From assembly GCF_022458985.1 (NCBI RefSeq), contig NC_061789.1, forward strand, positions 9,978,857 through 10,042,856: DNA of 64,000 bases, given 5' to 3'. Both the position numbers and the translations under genes were made by a program. The notes under the pieces are model-generated. The model worked only from the letters and a program-made list of their open reading frames with translations. It had not been told where the DNA came from and did not search any database. The first letter of the stretch is position 1. The number at the start of each line of letters is the position of its first letter. The DNA comes from Mugil cephalus (Eukaryota; Chordata; Actinopteri; Mugiliformes; Mugilidae). Below, piece after piece: positions 12,001-24,680 of the stretch.

Positions 12001-15000
12001 TGAATGTCTCACCTCGGCAGCCAGAGGGAAGCCCAGGTCCAGAGCACAGTGATGAGGACTACTGCTCAGACTGCTGCCCCCACCTCTTTCTCCTCCCCCT
12101 CCCCCTCTCTCCCCTCCGGCTCCGTGAGCCGATGCCGGTCGGACCAGGCCCACCAGGGAGGCACGGAGCTGGGATTTGGTTTGCCCATAACCTTGCGACT
12201 CCCCGAGGATGGACCTGGGCTTGGGGAGGGTGGATACCGGATCCCTCATCAGGTGAGCCAGTGGCCTCTGGATGGCAGACGGGTCCGATACCTTAGAAAA
12301 TGGGAGGGGTGAAGGGATGTTGCTGTAACAACAGAAGGGAAAGCATAACTGTCCCACTAAGCTCCGCTAAAAAGTGTAGCCTCACCTCGGAGTAACTACG
12401 CCGACCCTGGAACTTCGCTCGTAGGCGGCTGCTGGTCGGCTGGTGGGAGTAGGACGCGGGGCCGCTGTTTGGGGACAGAGGGGGTGATGGAGTGGGGAGG
12501 AGCCTATCAGGGGAGAGAGAGGGTCGTTGGGGGGAGGTGGGGGAGAGGCGCTGAGGAGCCGGGGGAGGACGAGAGACTGAAAAAGCAAGAGAATGTGTTT
12601 AGCCTTTGACTTCATCTCATACCATTCTAATACCAACGATACCATCAAGTTAATGGACATTCAGCACATTACATCAGCACAGCTTCCCTGATAATTCTAC
12701 TACCTATAGATCCATAAACAAGTAAACCCTGAAAATGAACGTGCAGAGCCCCTTCGCTAAGGATTTTGTGAGCGAACTTTGGTTGCTTGGGGGTAAGAAG
12801 TCTATGAGGAGAGCAAAAGAGGCAGAAAGCCCTGTGATACCCTGCAGCAAACAAGGTAACATGCTGAAACACCTTTAACAAAAACTGTAAATTGATTGCA
12901 ATCCAGCTACTTCTAACCTATCGTAGACATTGTCTCTCAACTCGGTCTCCATCCTTAGATCTTAAGTTGCTAGTTGGACCGTAAGCCATGAAATGCGGGA
13001 GTCTTGGCTGCAATATTTACTTCGTCCTGTAGTCCTGTAGTCTATAGACGAAGGGTTGCAACATTAATAATCCAGTCCATGCCAGGCAACCTACCAGACT
13101 CCTGTGAGACGTGTCGCAGAAGGTCAGTCTGCTTAGCAGCCAGAGTGCGAACGCGACCCAGCTCCTCTGTCAGCTCAGTGTAGGCTAACGCTAGGTTGAC
13201 CCTGAAGGACACGGGGAAGAAAAAAAAAAAAAATTGTGGCGTGACTGCAAAAATGACAAAGTCTAAAACAGTTTGCTCTGTGGAATAAGACTCACTGCTC
13301 GTCCCCGGCTTTTTTTATCCATTCAACGTCACAGTGCTCACAGTGCGAAGACAGGTCCTGTGACTGACAGAAAAGGAGACACATAGCTGTGGTTACAGGA
13401 AAACAAAATACAAGAAGGAGAGACTGCCGTGAAACAGGCTAAGAGGAAAAGGTCTGAAAAATAATTGAGGCAATCAGGCAAGGGCTAAGAGCCACTTCGG
13501 TAAGGCTTTCTAATGGTGGGGAAAAATGGACGCGGTAATTGCTCTATTTCTAGTTGATACATGGGCGGTATTATTTTTGCTACCTTTCACAGAGCCATAT
13601 ATGCTGTTGTTGCTGCATTGTAGTAGCGGGAGAGTTGTGAAGATCGCTCTTTGGGCTCTGGCACACTATCTTGTCAATTTTTGCAACAGAAAATTGGAGT
13701 TTGCTAACTCAGCACCTGGCTAATTTTAGCTATATAACTCACTCTCTCTTGTTAGTATTGCCGCCTTGAGAAGGTGCTTAGCTTCTGACGTAGCACTAAA
13801 GGGGTTTGTTTGTTCAAACATCAGCCGTCCTTCTCGGGAAAGACTGACTCCAACTGCAACACCAGGCTGATTGGAAGTCCGTTTCCCCTTCCATATACTT
13901 CCCAGGTTTCTTAGTTGAACCTGTAACCGTACCCGAAAGTGACGTCAGAAGGTCCTGCCGTCTACTTGAACTTCACTGCAGCCAGGTGAGTGGTTAAACC
14001 AAGACCTTCCGGTTGGGTTAAACTGTAAGGTCTACCTGTCTCTGTGCATCCTGCAGCTGGGCTACCTCTTGCTGCAGCCTCTGAAGCTCATTCCTCAGCT
14101 CCTTCTCCCTCTGGCAGGCTCCCTCAACCTGGTGCCGGGCCCCCTCCAGCTCGGCCTCCAGCCGCTGCAGCTTCAGGTCCGACAGGGCGTCGAGACTGCG
14201 GGAGCTCTGCAGCGTCGGCCCACGACCCTCTGGCAGACCAGAAGCAGACAAGTTAACAGCTTTATGTAATCTCTGCGGTTCAAGTTTTCCATGCAAGTCA
14301 CGTCTCGGCAACCAGAATCAGTGGAGAGACAAAAGTATTTCTACAAATCATCAGTATTGTCTTGTCTTCTCATATGATTGTGGCTGACGGTCATTCCGTG
14401 TTTAAGGTTTAGTGAGTGGCAATGCGAAAAAAGGGTTTGGATGTTGGTTTTTCTTTCCTGTTAAATTGCTAAACTCTGTGAGCCTTTTAGGCAATTTGTG
14501 TACGCTACGAGAAAATAAGCAACCGATGAGCAACACCGGGGTCTACTGATGATCCAAACCGAACCCACCTCTGGGTACGTCCAGGCTGGCGTTGAGCTGA
14601 CTGTGATGCGTGTCTCTGCTGCGCAGCTGAGTGCTGAGTTTCTGAAGGGAACTTTCTCTCTGCCTGAGAGCTGACTCCAGGCTGCAGATCCTTTCCACAT
14701 GCTCCTCCGCCAGAGTTGTCTGCAGAGGAAACACAAAAGAGCAGGTATACTTGGAACAAAACCTCAAAATTTCACGACATAAAATATTTATCATAAGAAA
14801 ACAGTTTTGTGTTTGTATATGTATGTGTTTACCATTTTGTCCAGATCTCTCTGGACATTGCTTTTCTCCAAGTGGATTTTCTCGTACGCCTGAATGACCT
14901 CCTCCAACCTCTCCTCCCTCTCTTTGCTCTTTTGAAGCTGAGGCAAACATAAAGAATATTTAGGCCACGGCCGTGGGTAAGGTTAGCGTATGCTTTGTGC

Positions 15001-15950
15001 AAACTGAAAACAGAGAATCATATCCACTGATCAGTCATATAATTATGACCACCTTCATAATATTGTGTAGGTCTCCTTTGTGCCTCCAATACAGTTCTGA
15101 CTCATCAGAGAATGGACATGGGCCTTCTGAGGGTGTCCTTTGGTGTTTGATCAGTTTGGGATCTAGGGAATTTGGAGGACAGGTCAACACTTCGTGCTGT
15201 TTTTCATGGTTGCATCCTGCTGGGGGATAGCTGCTGCCATCAAGGAAATGTCACTGCGATGGGGTGGGGGTATGTGGTCTGGTCTAGGTGGATGATACGT
15301 GTCTAAGTAACATTCACATGAATGTGAGGTCCAAAAGTTTCCTGGCAGAACATTGGATTGTCACAAGATGGTCAATGATATTTACTTCCCCTATCAGTGG
15401 TCGTAATGTTATTCCTGATCAGTGTATGGCTTCGTACGCAACTGCTCCTGTTATTATTATTAACATGTACCTCCTGAGTGAGGGAGTTGACCCTCTGTTG
15501 CAAGTTGGTGGTTTCTGCCTGGATAACGCTGGTGTCTTTGATGACGGGCTCGCAGGAACAACACAGTATCCTCTCCTCTCCAAATTCACTGATCATAGGA
15601 AACTGTGTGACGGGAAACACAGAGAGGAGGCTGTCTTTCTAGAACATAATGCATTCCCAATTTATGAAAGCACCTTTGGCATTATAACAATATTTTCCAT
15701 GCATTTTGCTTTCCACCTTGACCTCGTAGTGTTTGAGCTTCCTCTTGATGCTGCTGTTCTCCCTCTCTAGGCTGGCCAGCCGTGTTTTGATGTCATGATA
15801 GGCGGCGGCCAGGGCCAAACCGGATGCCGGGTACATGTCCTCTGGCAGCCGGCTCGCCGACCAGCTGATCCCCGGTACACCCATGTCATCCCTCAGCCCC
15901 TCTCCTCCTCCCAGCAGCCCCAGCTCTCCTCTGCCGAACAGATCCATCAT
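9029..15950 (-). CDS. tbkbp1: TBK1-binding protein 1 (SINTBAD), complete coding region
   Basis: Adaptor that binds TBK1/IKK-epsilon in the interferon pathway. Minus-strand exons in order: 15950-15717, 15602-15471, 14937-14833, 14719-14569, 14229-14036, 13363-13296, 13201-13095, 12576-12386, 12291-12013, 10655-10575, 10476-10249, 9157-9029. Phases join into 632 residues, close to the roughly 615 I recall for human. Order: N-terminal AAYHDIKTRLASLERENSS coiled coil (about 48-80), further coiled coils to about 270, the TBK1-binding segment with EWIKKAGDEQVNLALAYTEL (about 284-303), a Pro/Ser-rich region with RAKFQGRRSYSE, then EHAQSWPSIN and a C-terminal zinc finger with CPLC and HIDSH. The start is the first of two adjacent ATGs (15950; the second at 15947), just inside an exon that opens with a strong splice acceptor, so a 5' UTR exon must exist upstream. 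Confidence 0.93.
15025..15424 (+). mobile_element. MITE copy A (ATAACATTATGACCAC family), full length
   Basis: A 400-bp element in tbkbp1 intron 2. It starts CACTGATCAG and ends CTGATCAGTG, with longer imperfect inverted repeats reading into the ATTATGACCACC / CAGTGGTCGTAATG words. It has no open frame. The ends resemble those of Tc1/mariner-derived fish MITEs. Other copies lie near 21.2, 27.4, 29.7, 49.7 and 57.0 kb. Confidence 0.75.
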
Positions 15951-17500
15951 CAGTAAGCTGGTGGAAGAGAGGGAAAGGAGGGTTGTACGGCATCGAGCCA
16001 CTGGATGTGTAGTTCAAAAGGCTCGAGTTTGGGTTGACAGACAAAAAAAACGGCTAGCCACAGTGTCAGCTCAGCATGCCAGTTTGCACTCTCCACCTCA
16101 CACAGCAGGAACACAAGCGGCAATAAAATCTGCCAAACCCCACGTCCTGGCAGAGGTGACAGCCAGCTAGACAATGTTTGTGTGTGTGTGTTTTCAAACT
16201 GCAACCAGGAGTCCACTGGGCCCGCCAGCCAAAGGTTTGGTGTTTTCCATCTGCTGTCACATAGTAATTCCTCTCTTCTCCGCCCCCTGCTTCTCACTGG
16301 CGGTTACCATGGTAATGAGATGAAACTGATCTCTTACCAGGAAAAAAAAAAAAACGTAATGGAAGTCGACCTCACGTGTAGAAGACGGGATCGGTGTCAA
16401 TCTATAGCTCTTGCGGCAGATTTGCTGCTCATTTTCAACACTGCCAGATCGGATTTGGTCATATTCAATAGAAACACTGTTGAGGAAGTAGTAGAGCTGG
16501 AACCTGTTACTTCTTCGGTTCTGGCTGCAGGCATGTTGATAAGATTTATGTGTAGGTGCTGCAGGAGATTTGGCAAACATGGTGCAGTCTTTGGTTTTTA
16601 TAAATGTTATGTGCTTGAGCATGTGTTTGAACAGGTTGGACACTGTGTCAAGTTTTGAAATCCATGTTAGTACTTCTTCTGTGATTTCTGATTGAAATTA
16701 CTAAAGTTAATTGGATGGTACCCTTGAAAGTTTGGTACCCAAGCCTATGGGAAAAGCAAGAAGATGCATGGCAATTACCTCTTTTGCATCTTCATTTGGG
16801 CTTTTACATTGGGTGAGGAGGTTGAGGTGGATGGTTGGGTTAATAAAACATCTAATTTAATATCCATTTCCAAATTTGTAAATCACTTCTCAGGTAGTTG
16901 TATTTCTTTCTAGTTTCCATTCTTGCAAATTTCTTCCAGTCTCTACTTGTCTGACAGCCTAAGGGCTGCTCAGAAGTCCACTTTGCTTTTTTTTTTTTTT
17001 TAGTAGTTTTCTACAAAAATGCTACTGCTAAAAAAAATCTTATACTGCACAAATCACAAAAGTAGTGGGTGAAATATCAATCAGCATAATAACCAAAAAT
17101 TTCCAACAATCTTGTCCCAGTCCTCGATACTATACAGTGCAAAGTATTACACTCATACGTGCTTGAAACGGGATAATGCCAACTCATATCCCATCCCCCA
17201 TCATACAGATACAGCCATACAGCACACTCTAGGAGCAGCTGTCTGCTATAGTGCTGCACATGCCCAAGGCCCAACTCCACCTCTGAGGCAAGCGAGCAGA
17301 GTAGCGGAGAACAAAACTGTTCAGATCTGATCATGACAACTGAAGCGATCCCTTCTTTTCTTTACCAGTACACCGCTGCTCTTATGTTCAGTGTGCATCT
17401 GTGTGCGTAAAGCCTAAAGACAGCTGCAATAGCAGAGATGAGGAGAGGTCATCACATCTCTCTGCAGATAACTCCCACTCTCACAGCCCACATACTCTGC

Positions 17501-17555
17501 CTCTTCTTTCTCTCTCTCTCTCTCATACACACACACACACAAACACACACACAAT
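17501..17555. repeat. Compound (TC)n/(CA)n microsatellite
   Basis: A run of TCTCTC followed directly by ACACAC with one AAAC interruption. Simple sequence, no coding meaning. Confidence 0.9.
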
Positions 17556-18632
17556 CAGCCCACATGCCTGTTGTCTATTTCGCCGGCTCATCCTCTACAT
17601 TTCCCTCTCAATTTTCAACTCAATTCACTCAGCTCTATTGACTTTTTTTTTTTTTTCAGAGGCAGCCAAGGGCAGATCCGATCGGGCCCATATGTCTTCC
17701 TCACATGGCTGTTTAATTTATTAATGGGCTAACGGTCTGCGTTTCCCACAACCCCCTGCGGTCAGAGCCCAGTGCACTGCCCCGCCGTCGTTCTGTGCGA
17801 ACGGGGGGCAACTATGTTACGTGCAGTGGCTTCGCGGATTCTGCAACCTTGAAAATTTCACGCTGAGTGCTAATACTAAGCATTACTGTCAGATGGAACA
17901 ATGACGCAACTGCCAAATGTTTCTGTGAGAACAGAATGATCCACAAAAGATCGCAACAAAAGATCACTGGCATCAGGCGAGCCTTTTTTTTTTTCTTCCC
18001 AATTTCTGACTGTTACCAAAACTTCACATCCTCAAACAACTCCTCATTCTGCAAAATGTCCCAAACACCTCAGGTGTCAAATGCAAAATACCTAAAGATA
18101 CGTCTTTGGTCTTGGAGTCAACCCTGTAGTTGATGCCAACATGCTGTTCTTGACCTGGGATCGGTTCCAGTTCAAGATGGAGTCTGGGTGAGAGGCAGGG
18201 TACACCCCAGACATGTCTTGACATCCAGTGACACTGATTTAGAATCACCTATTAACATAACATGCACATCTTTAGACTGGGGGAGGAAGGTGCAGCAAGA
18301 ATTGTTGTTAATTTCATTTACTTTCAATAGCTTTGAGTTCACTGCACCATTATAGGTTGTTTGGAAAAAAAAAAAAAACTGAGCAATATCTTGTCTTGGT
18401 CAGGTCAAAAACGCTGCAGGGACATCAGTACAAGCGTCTAAGTGAGAGGAGAACAAAGCTTCTCACCTTTGCTGGACAAAGACTGCCTAACATCAAGGGG
18501 TTTACAGTATTAGTAACAGAAGGAACGCAAGGTTAGACTAACTCAAGAAAGAAAAGAAACGAAATAAAGAAACACAGTCCTTCAGGACATAGCACCATAT
18601 CTGTGAGCACAGCTGAGGGCTAATTTTGGGTA

Positions 18633-18633
18633 G

Positions 18634-18681
<48 letters not shown>
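18633..18681. repeat. (CG)n(CA)n microsatellite
   Basis: A short GCGCGC run passes into about 20 uninterrupted AC units. Purine/pyrimidine alternation over almost 50 bp; expected to vary in length between individuals. Confidence 0.95.
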
Positions 18682-18684
<3 letters not shown>

Positions 18685-19126
18685 GAAGGCTAAAAATGAG
18701 GGTGACAGAGAGATGAGAGAGCAAATTAGAATAACTGAGGATGATAGAATATGACAGAGAGGAGAGAGAGGGGGAGGGGGAGAGGACCGAGAGAAAAATG
18801 AAGTGTGTTTCTCTGTCCCACAGTTGGTGCTTTTGTCTCATTGTCTATGCCGTTTAAAGATGGATGACATGGTAACATCACCCACACGATTCCTGAAAAG
18901 CGCACTCAACTCTCTCCAGCTTCAAAAATTAGAGATAGCTTAGTACTTATAACCCCACTATGAGCATGCTTATTTCTGCTCCAAAGATGGAAATTGACTC
19001 GATTTCGGAGCTAGCCTCAAGCGGCCATTAAAAGAACAGCAGTCGTTGGCGCTTCCTGGTTGGCTTCATTTCTCAGCCTGTGAGTTGCCTTTTTCTTTTT
19101 TTTTCTTTTTTTTTTTTTTACACAAT

Positions 19127-19724
19127 CAGTGCGTTTACATGCAGAGCTTAATCGAGCTATGCTCAAAATTCGACTTTCTGACTACAGCCCTTGTCCCAGT
19201 TTACATGCAGCGCCAGAAAATCGAATAACTGTTCTCCTCCTCCACACTAGGTGGCGATATTTGTCTTTTCAGCAGGATAATACCACGGTAATACGGCCCG
19301 ATTCGTTTCCCAGGAGTCGTTCATGCAGCGGACCGGCATTTCAAACAACAGCCAGACGGATAATAGTACTTTTTTTTTTTTTATCTCGTACGTAATGTGC
19401 GCGCTACTTCTGGTGCAGGTAAGATCAGCGCTATCCTTCAGACGGTTCTTCTAGCGGCTCTGTTTCTCTTCTTCTTCTTCTGCGATCGGCTTTCTTGGAT
19501 GTTTTTGTTCCGGGGTCACACGCCAGCGCAGCGGTTGTGGAACATGTGCACACGCATTATCCAATGAAAACTTCGACTCCAATCGCATTATCTGGGTGTC
19601 CCCATCGGATAATGAGAACTCAGATTTTAATCGAGGTAACGTGTTTACATGCACTTAAGTTCTCCTGTTATAGTCCGATTAAGGCAATAATTCGTTTTTT
19701 TTTCACGTGCATGTAAACGCACTG
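19127..19724. mobile_element. 598-bp inverted-repeat MITE
   Basis: Starts CAGTGCGTTTACATGCA and ends TGCATGTAAACGCACTG, a perfect 17-bp inverted repeat. The GTTTACATGCA word and TAATCGA-like words recur inside near both ends. There is no open frame of note. A (T)n run lies just left of it. The superfamily is uncertain because no target duplication is clear to me. Confidence 0.75.
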
Positions 19725-21171
19725 AATGTTACAGCTTTTCTGCATATATCTCTGTGCAATCTAGGCCCCAATCAAGCTACTTGTGTTTTTTTTTGTGTGC
19801 ATGTGTGGTTTCTCAATACTAACTGTATCTCTTTCCAAATAGTTACATACACCGCAATCATATGCCTCACAGTTTATCGATTCGGTTTGTTCACATTGAC
19901 GTCAAACTTATGCATCTACCTTGCTGGAAACGTAGGACGAGAGGAACAAAACAAACAGTTCAAAAGAAAGGAAAACATTGCAATGTTTTTGAAATTCCGC
20001 ACAAGTGCGCCACTGCTTCCCAACCAAGCATCCTGCCTGTATTTAATTCTATACTGCGTTAGCATGACGAAGGCAGGCTGAGACAAGTTTTCGTTTGACT
20101 ATCAAATCTTAAATGGAGACGAACTCTGCACATGCTGTATTTTATCTCATTATCTCTCACAGCCTGCCCATCTGTTCCCGGTCTCACAGAAACAGGAAGA
20201 TCATTCAGGGAATAAAAAAAAAAAAAGGAAAGTCGCCGCTGAGCCTGATTGATAACGGCATTGCCGTCCGTAAACTCATATCAACATCCATCAATCATCT
20301 TCCTGTTGAAAGGAGTTTGTCCTCCCCAGAGTTGCTTGCTCATTGGGGAATTGTCATTTTCTCTCTATAATATTTCAGGCCCCGGACCTTTCAGTGTAAA
20401 GTGCCCTGACTTATGTTACGATTTGGCGCTATATAAATGAAATTATATTAAGCTGAATGTACATGTAAGGCAAAGCTCTGTGCTGCTTTTGGCCCTGTTG
20501 GCATTGTTCCAGTTGCTCTGCTGTGTGAAGAATGACTGAGTGGACCGCCCACCTCTAAGCTAGTTAGTTTTTTTTTTTTTTAGTCAGAGAGCAAAGTACA
20601 GAGAGGAGAAATGGCAGGTAAAGCCAAAAGAGTTTCAGAATTTTTTGTCTTTTCATGCCAATTTTTCCTTTTATAAGCACTTATATGAGGGACAAATTTA
20701 GGTAAACGCATCAAAGAAATGCCCACATGTTGCTGAACCTAAAAAAGTTTAAAAAAGAAGTTTAAATCTGTCAAATCTAATGTGGTTTGAGTGCTTGCTA
20801 AGCCTGAAATAAAGTTGCATTCCCCTGTCATCTGATGGGTAGCTTGAAGCCTGAAGACATTATTAGTGTTGCAGCTACCCATGTATAGCACAAGTGACAA
20901 GTGGGATGTTACACCGGCGGTATGACAGCTGCACGGCCTGACGGATTGACTCGAAAACGCGGCTGAAACGCTTTCAGTATAGATGGAGTCTGAGTCAGTC
21001 GTCAGTCAGATTTGTCCAGGACGACATGGTGGGCCGCCAGTCAGAAACAACAGTTCTGTCAAAAAAAGACAAAAAGCTTACAGGGCTGCTCAGGGACCTC
21101 CAACATGGCTGTCACTGAAAACACAGAGTACCATCAGCTGGACTGTACAATGTAATCAGCTAAAGTGCATA

Positions 21172-21540
21172 CACCGACCAGGCGTAACATTAAGGCCACC
21201 TTCCTAATATTGTGTTGGTCTCCCTTGTTCCACCAAAACTGATGTGACTCATCAGAGAATCGACATGGGTCTTCTGAGGGTGTCCCGTGGGGTCTGACAA
21301 CAGAATGTTGTTAGTGGGGGCAGAGAGGGTTAGGGTCTAATTTGGAGGCCTTCATGTTATTTTGTGGTTTTCCTAAACAATTTATGTGTGTGCCCGGTTC
21401 AGGCTACATCCTACCGGGGAAGGCTGCTGCCATCAAGGAGTACCATTGCTGTTCGGTAGGGGTGCCTGGTCTGGTCTGGTCTAGGTGGGTGACACATGTA
21501 ACATCCGCACATATACTAGGTCCAAAAGTTTCCGAGGTTG
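21172..21540 (+). mobile_element. MITE copy B (ATAACATTATGACCAC family), right end lost
   Basis: Begins CACCGACCAGGCGTAACATT and follows the same internal order as copy A: a GTCTCC word, an ACTCATCAGAGAAT word, GGGTGTCC, GCTGCTGCCATCAAGGA, GGTCTGGTCTAGGTGG, then CTAGGTCCAAAAGTTTCC. The terminal inverted repeat on the right is not recognisable. Confidence 0.65.
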
Positions 21541-21768
21541 TTTTAAAGCTTCAAAAATACTTAGTCAGGTTTGGAAAAATATCATAGTGAGATTGCAACA
21601 TTTTAAATGCACGGTGCAGGCACCAAAATGACTATTTTATCTAATGTAAGTCTGGGTTAGAGACGCACGCATTGAGAATTGGGTTGATCAGCGGAATCAA
21701 TTGAATAATTCACAGCTATGAGAGAATGTCTGAGAATTCAGTGACAGACAGTCCATTAATCGACCTGT

Positions 21769-21803
21769 GTGGTGTGTGTGTGTGTGTGTGTGACTGTGTG
21801 TAC
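21769..21803. repeat. (TG)n microsatellite
   Basis: A short GT-rich simple repeat with few interruptions. Confidence 0.8.
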
Positions 21804-22424
21804 GTTGACTAATGCATTCCGCTCACAAATTGCATGAACAGCATGGTTAGGAGGTCACTGTAAAAACAAATAAATAAATAAAAATCTATGCGACCCCACA
21901 GTCATTACACTAATCACTGACGTGGCTGGAGAGGGATCCAAACCAGGTCACTGACGGAGCGACAGGAGGCACAAAGCAGATGGGGATGAGGGGGGAAAAA
22001 TTGGGTTTGCTCTCCATGTGCCTGAAATGATGCTCTTTTTAAAATAATCAATCAATAAAATGCACTTGACTAGAATAACAAAAGAGAGACAATACACAGA
22101 CACACGGGACAATTTCACAACATACTCAAGGTAATTATCGTTTCATTTGACCAAAGATTCATTAGGGTGCATTAATCTTTTTGTAGCTTTTGTCAAACTA
22201 CAGATTAAATCACCTGTAGCTAATATTACGTAGTGCAATGGAATAACTACATTTGTTTTACTTTCATCTAGATGTAATGATAAATACCTACGTTTCAAGC
22301 AGAGGAGGACATCCAGTGTTGGATTTTATACAGCTGCTTCAGAAATGATTCAGCTAACAAATATTTTGTTAATCATTATTTGCAGTCTCTCTATTACAAT
22401 AAGATCATGTAGTCTGTGAATACA

Positions 22425-22450
22425 GCCATGATGCTGCCTCCACCATGCCT
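22425..22450 (-). mobile_element. Tc1-like transposase fragment 1
   Basis: Plus-strand ATGATGCTGCCTCCACCATG reads on the minus strand as HGGGSIM, a short stretch common in fish Tc1/mariner transposases. No longer open frame remains. Confidence 0.4.
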
Positions 22451-23267
22451 CAACTTTGACTTTGACTTTGTATACATTTTTAATTCTTACATAAATGCTG
22501 TGTGTCATTTGGCATGAACGTGGTATTTCAGATCAACAACTGTAATGTAACACATAGAATACTAGACTTTAAATCAGCAACTACCATACCAATGTTGCAC
22601 AAAGGCTAATATGTGCAGGCTACTGTGCATCGTTGATTGCCGGGCTTTGTTTTCCTCAGCCAACGCTTCCTGGGAGAGTGTCTGTACTTTCCAGAGTCAA
22701 ATGCCTCAGATATGATCTGAAATAATTAGCTTGTTTGGAAGGCACCTCACCTGACCCCTGCATTTCACCCTGAAGGTGGTGAGGCTTCTAGCAAGCCAAC
22801 CTTGCACTAATGAGGTCAGACCAAGTCAAGTTTAGTTTATTTCATGACTTTGAAACATAGACCTGAGACATTAAGTGCTGGCCATATTAGTCCATAGTGA
22901 AGAAAGCAGACACGTCAAGATGAATGTGTTGTGTTTGGGGTTACAAAGTGGTGCATATTAGACATAGTATGAGAAAGTAACAGAGAGAAAGTATTGGCAG
23001 GTTCAGCAGAAAGCTCAGTCAGCAGCAGTTTACTGCAAGAAAATGAGTTGGAGAGTTAGCAGTTCTAGAAATGTAAATCTCTCTTTGTTTGGCAGTGCTG
23101 GTTGGTTTGTATATAGTCGTATAAGTTGTATAAATGAAGTAACATGCAGTCAGATTTTACAGCTGAGTGCCATTAAAATCAATATGTTATGAGCTGCTAT
23201 GTGTTCACAAGCATAAAAAATAAGGTACTCTCAATCTTCCCCCAATATTCGATTATGTCCGACGCAA

Positions 23268-23320
23268 GATCATGATGCTGCCTCCACCATGCAGTACCCA
23301 TTGACCTTACTCCATACTAA
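23268..23320 (-). mobile_element. Tc1-like transposase fragment 2
   Basis: The same HGGGSIM-encoding word as near 22.4 kb, followed by unrelated or decayed sequence. Only a remnant. Confidence 0.4.
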
Positions 23321-24479
23321 AGGCTGTGCATTCTCTCCTAACAAATCAGCTTTAGTTTAATCAATTTACAACACATTTTCCCGGTAGTGTTGCGGGGCTG
23401 TCGAGGTGCGCTTTGGCAAACTTTGGCCTGCAGGGATGTTTTACCAAGAGCAACAGATTCATTTCTGGTGTCCAAGAATAGGAAACATCAGAACTGTTCA
23501 GCGAAGTAGACAAATGAACCAAAATGTTAACCAGTTGCAAGATGTTCACAAGCATTACAATATAATAGAATATACTTCATTGCCATTTGCATGTGCACGT
23601 GAAATAACATGCACATTGGAATTATTGTGCAAAGTTCCTATGCTATGCAATTTTGCACACAGGAGAGCTCCATCTTGTATGACTTCATTAAAACAAAAGA
23701 ACTGACGTAAGACCTAAGAATGACGTAAGAATCAATCCATAAACTCATATCAAACAGACAGATTGATTGTTACACTGGGTTGACACAAATAGAGGAATCT
23801 GAACCTGAACTAGACTGTTAAAAGACAGGCGAACAAAATTATGCTTTTTGTTTGTTTGCTTTTTTAAAAAACGGGGGGCCCTGTCCCCCCTCTCTCCTTC
23901 GGCAGCAATTACGCCCCTGCGTAGCCGATGGGTTGCAGAAAATCGACAGCACTTGAAGGCAACACGTGCGATGCTCTAAATTACCTGCGTTAAAATCTCG
24001 CCACTCAATAGCTTGGAAATGTTCCAAATGTGTGCTATTTTCGAAACGGAAAATAATCACACACACACAAAAAAAAGGAGATGCCCCGGGCAGCGTAATC
24101 GGCTGCTGCATGTTATTATGATCCTGTCTCGTAACGTTTCCACGGCGCCGCATAGCGCATCTGTGGGACTGGAGAGAGTTTCCACCAACCTCATCGAGAC
24201 TGCTGTTTTTCTCTCCTTTCGCAATCCCAGTCCTTGATTCTCGCAATGTTCCTATGTGTGACAATAGTCCCCTGTCCTTCTAACGCTGTTTACAGCGCCG
24301 CTGTCGAGCCCGTTCCCCGACAGCATCCACCGCTGCGCAACCAAAACATCCCAGCCTGACCCGCTACGGGAAACATAAAAATCTTTTCACCGGTAAACAG
24401 ATGAGATGGTTACGGCGAGGGTGCACAGTGAGAAGTTGGGACGGGGACATGGCGACGGTTGGGTAAATGGTTTACTTAC

Positions 24480-24680
24480 GTCTCAGGAGAAAATCCACGA
24501 AGATGATGGTGCTGATGGTGCTGAGGAGGGTCGACATGATTGGAGTCTGACATCAGCAGCGGATACTGCCGTGTGTGTGTGTGCCCTTCCCCACTCCCCC
24601 CTTTAGACCGTACAGCAAGATGGGGAGGGTGAGAAAATAGATGGAGACTTTGGGCTTCAGCAGAGGAAAAGCTTCCCATA
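24480..24680 (-). other. tbkbp1: Candidate untranslated first exon and promoter of tbkbp1
   Basis: On the minus strand this block ends in a consensus donor (CTGAGAC then GTAAGT). It sits beside locally GC-richer, CpG-containing sequence (about 24.1-24.6 kb). No other gene claims the donor, and the tbkbp1 start exon needs an upstream 5' exon. The 5' limit given is arbitrary. An in-frame ATG followed by a short hydrophobic stretch (STLLSTISTIIFVDFLL) is present, so a separate small gene or an upstream ORF is possible. Confidence 0.4.

Larger units (their letters stand above)
15958..24473 (-). other. tbkbp1: Probable tbkbp1 intron 1 (large, repeat-bearing)
   Basis: The interval runs from the acceptor before the tbkbp1 start (CTCTTCCACCAG, ending at 15958) to a strong donor GTAAGT at 24479-24474. 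I find no protein-coding exon on either strand. It holds microsatellites (17.5, 18.64, 21.77 kb), a 598-bp inverted-repeat element, a MITE copy and Tc1-like debris. Gene identity rests on the splice signals only. Confidence 0.45.

Noticed and set aside
14018-14311. Continuous minus-strand frame across tbkbp1 exon 5 read as a stand-alone gene
   Set aside because: Splice acceptor and donor at 14229 and 14036 and phase fit make it an internal exon of tbkbp1.
18024-18248. Possible LINE-derived stretch (GGTGAGAGGCAGGGTACACC word)
   Set aside because: Only one short word resembles a known fish LINE tail; not enough to call an element.
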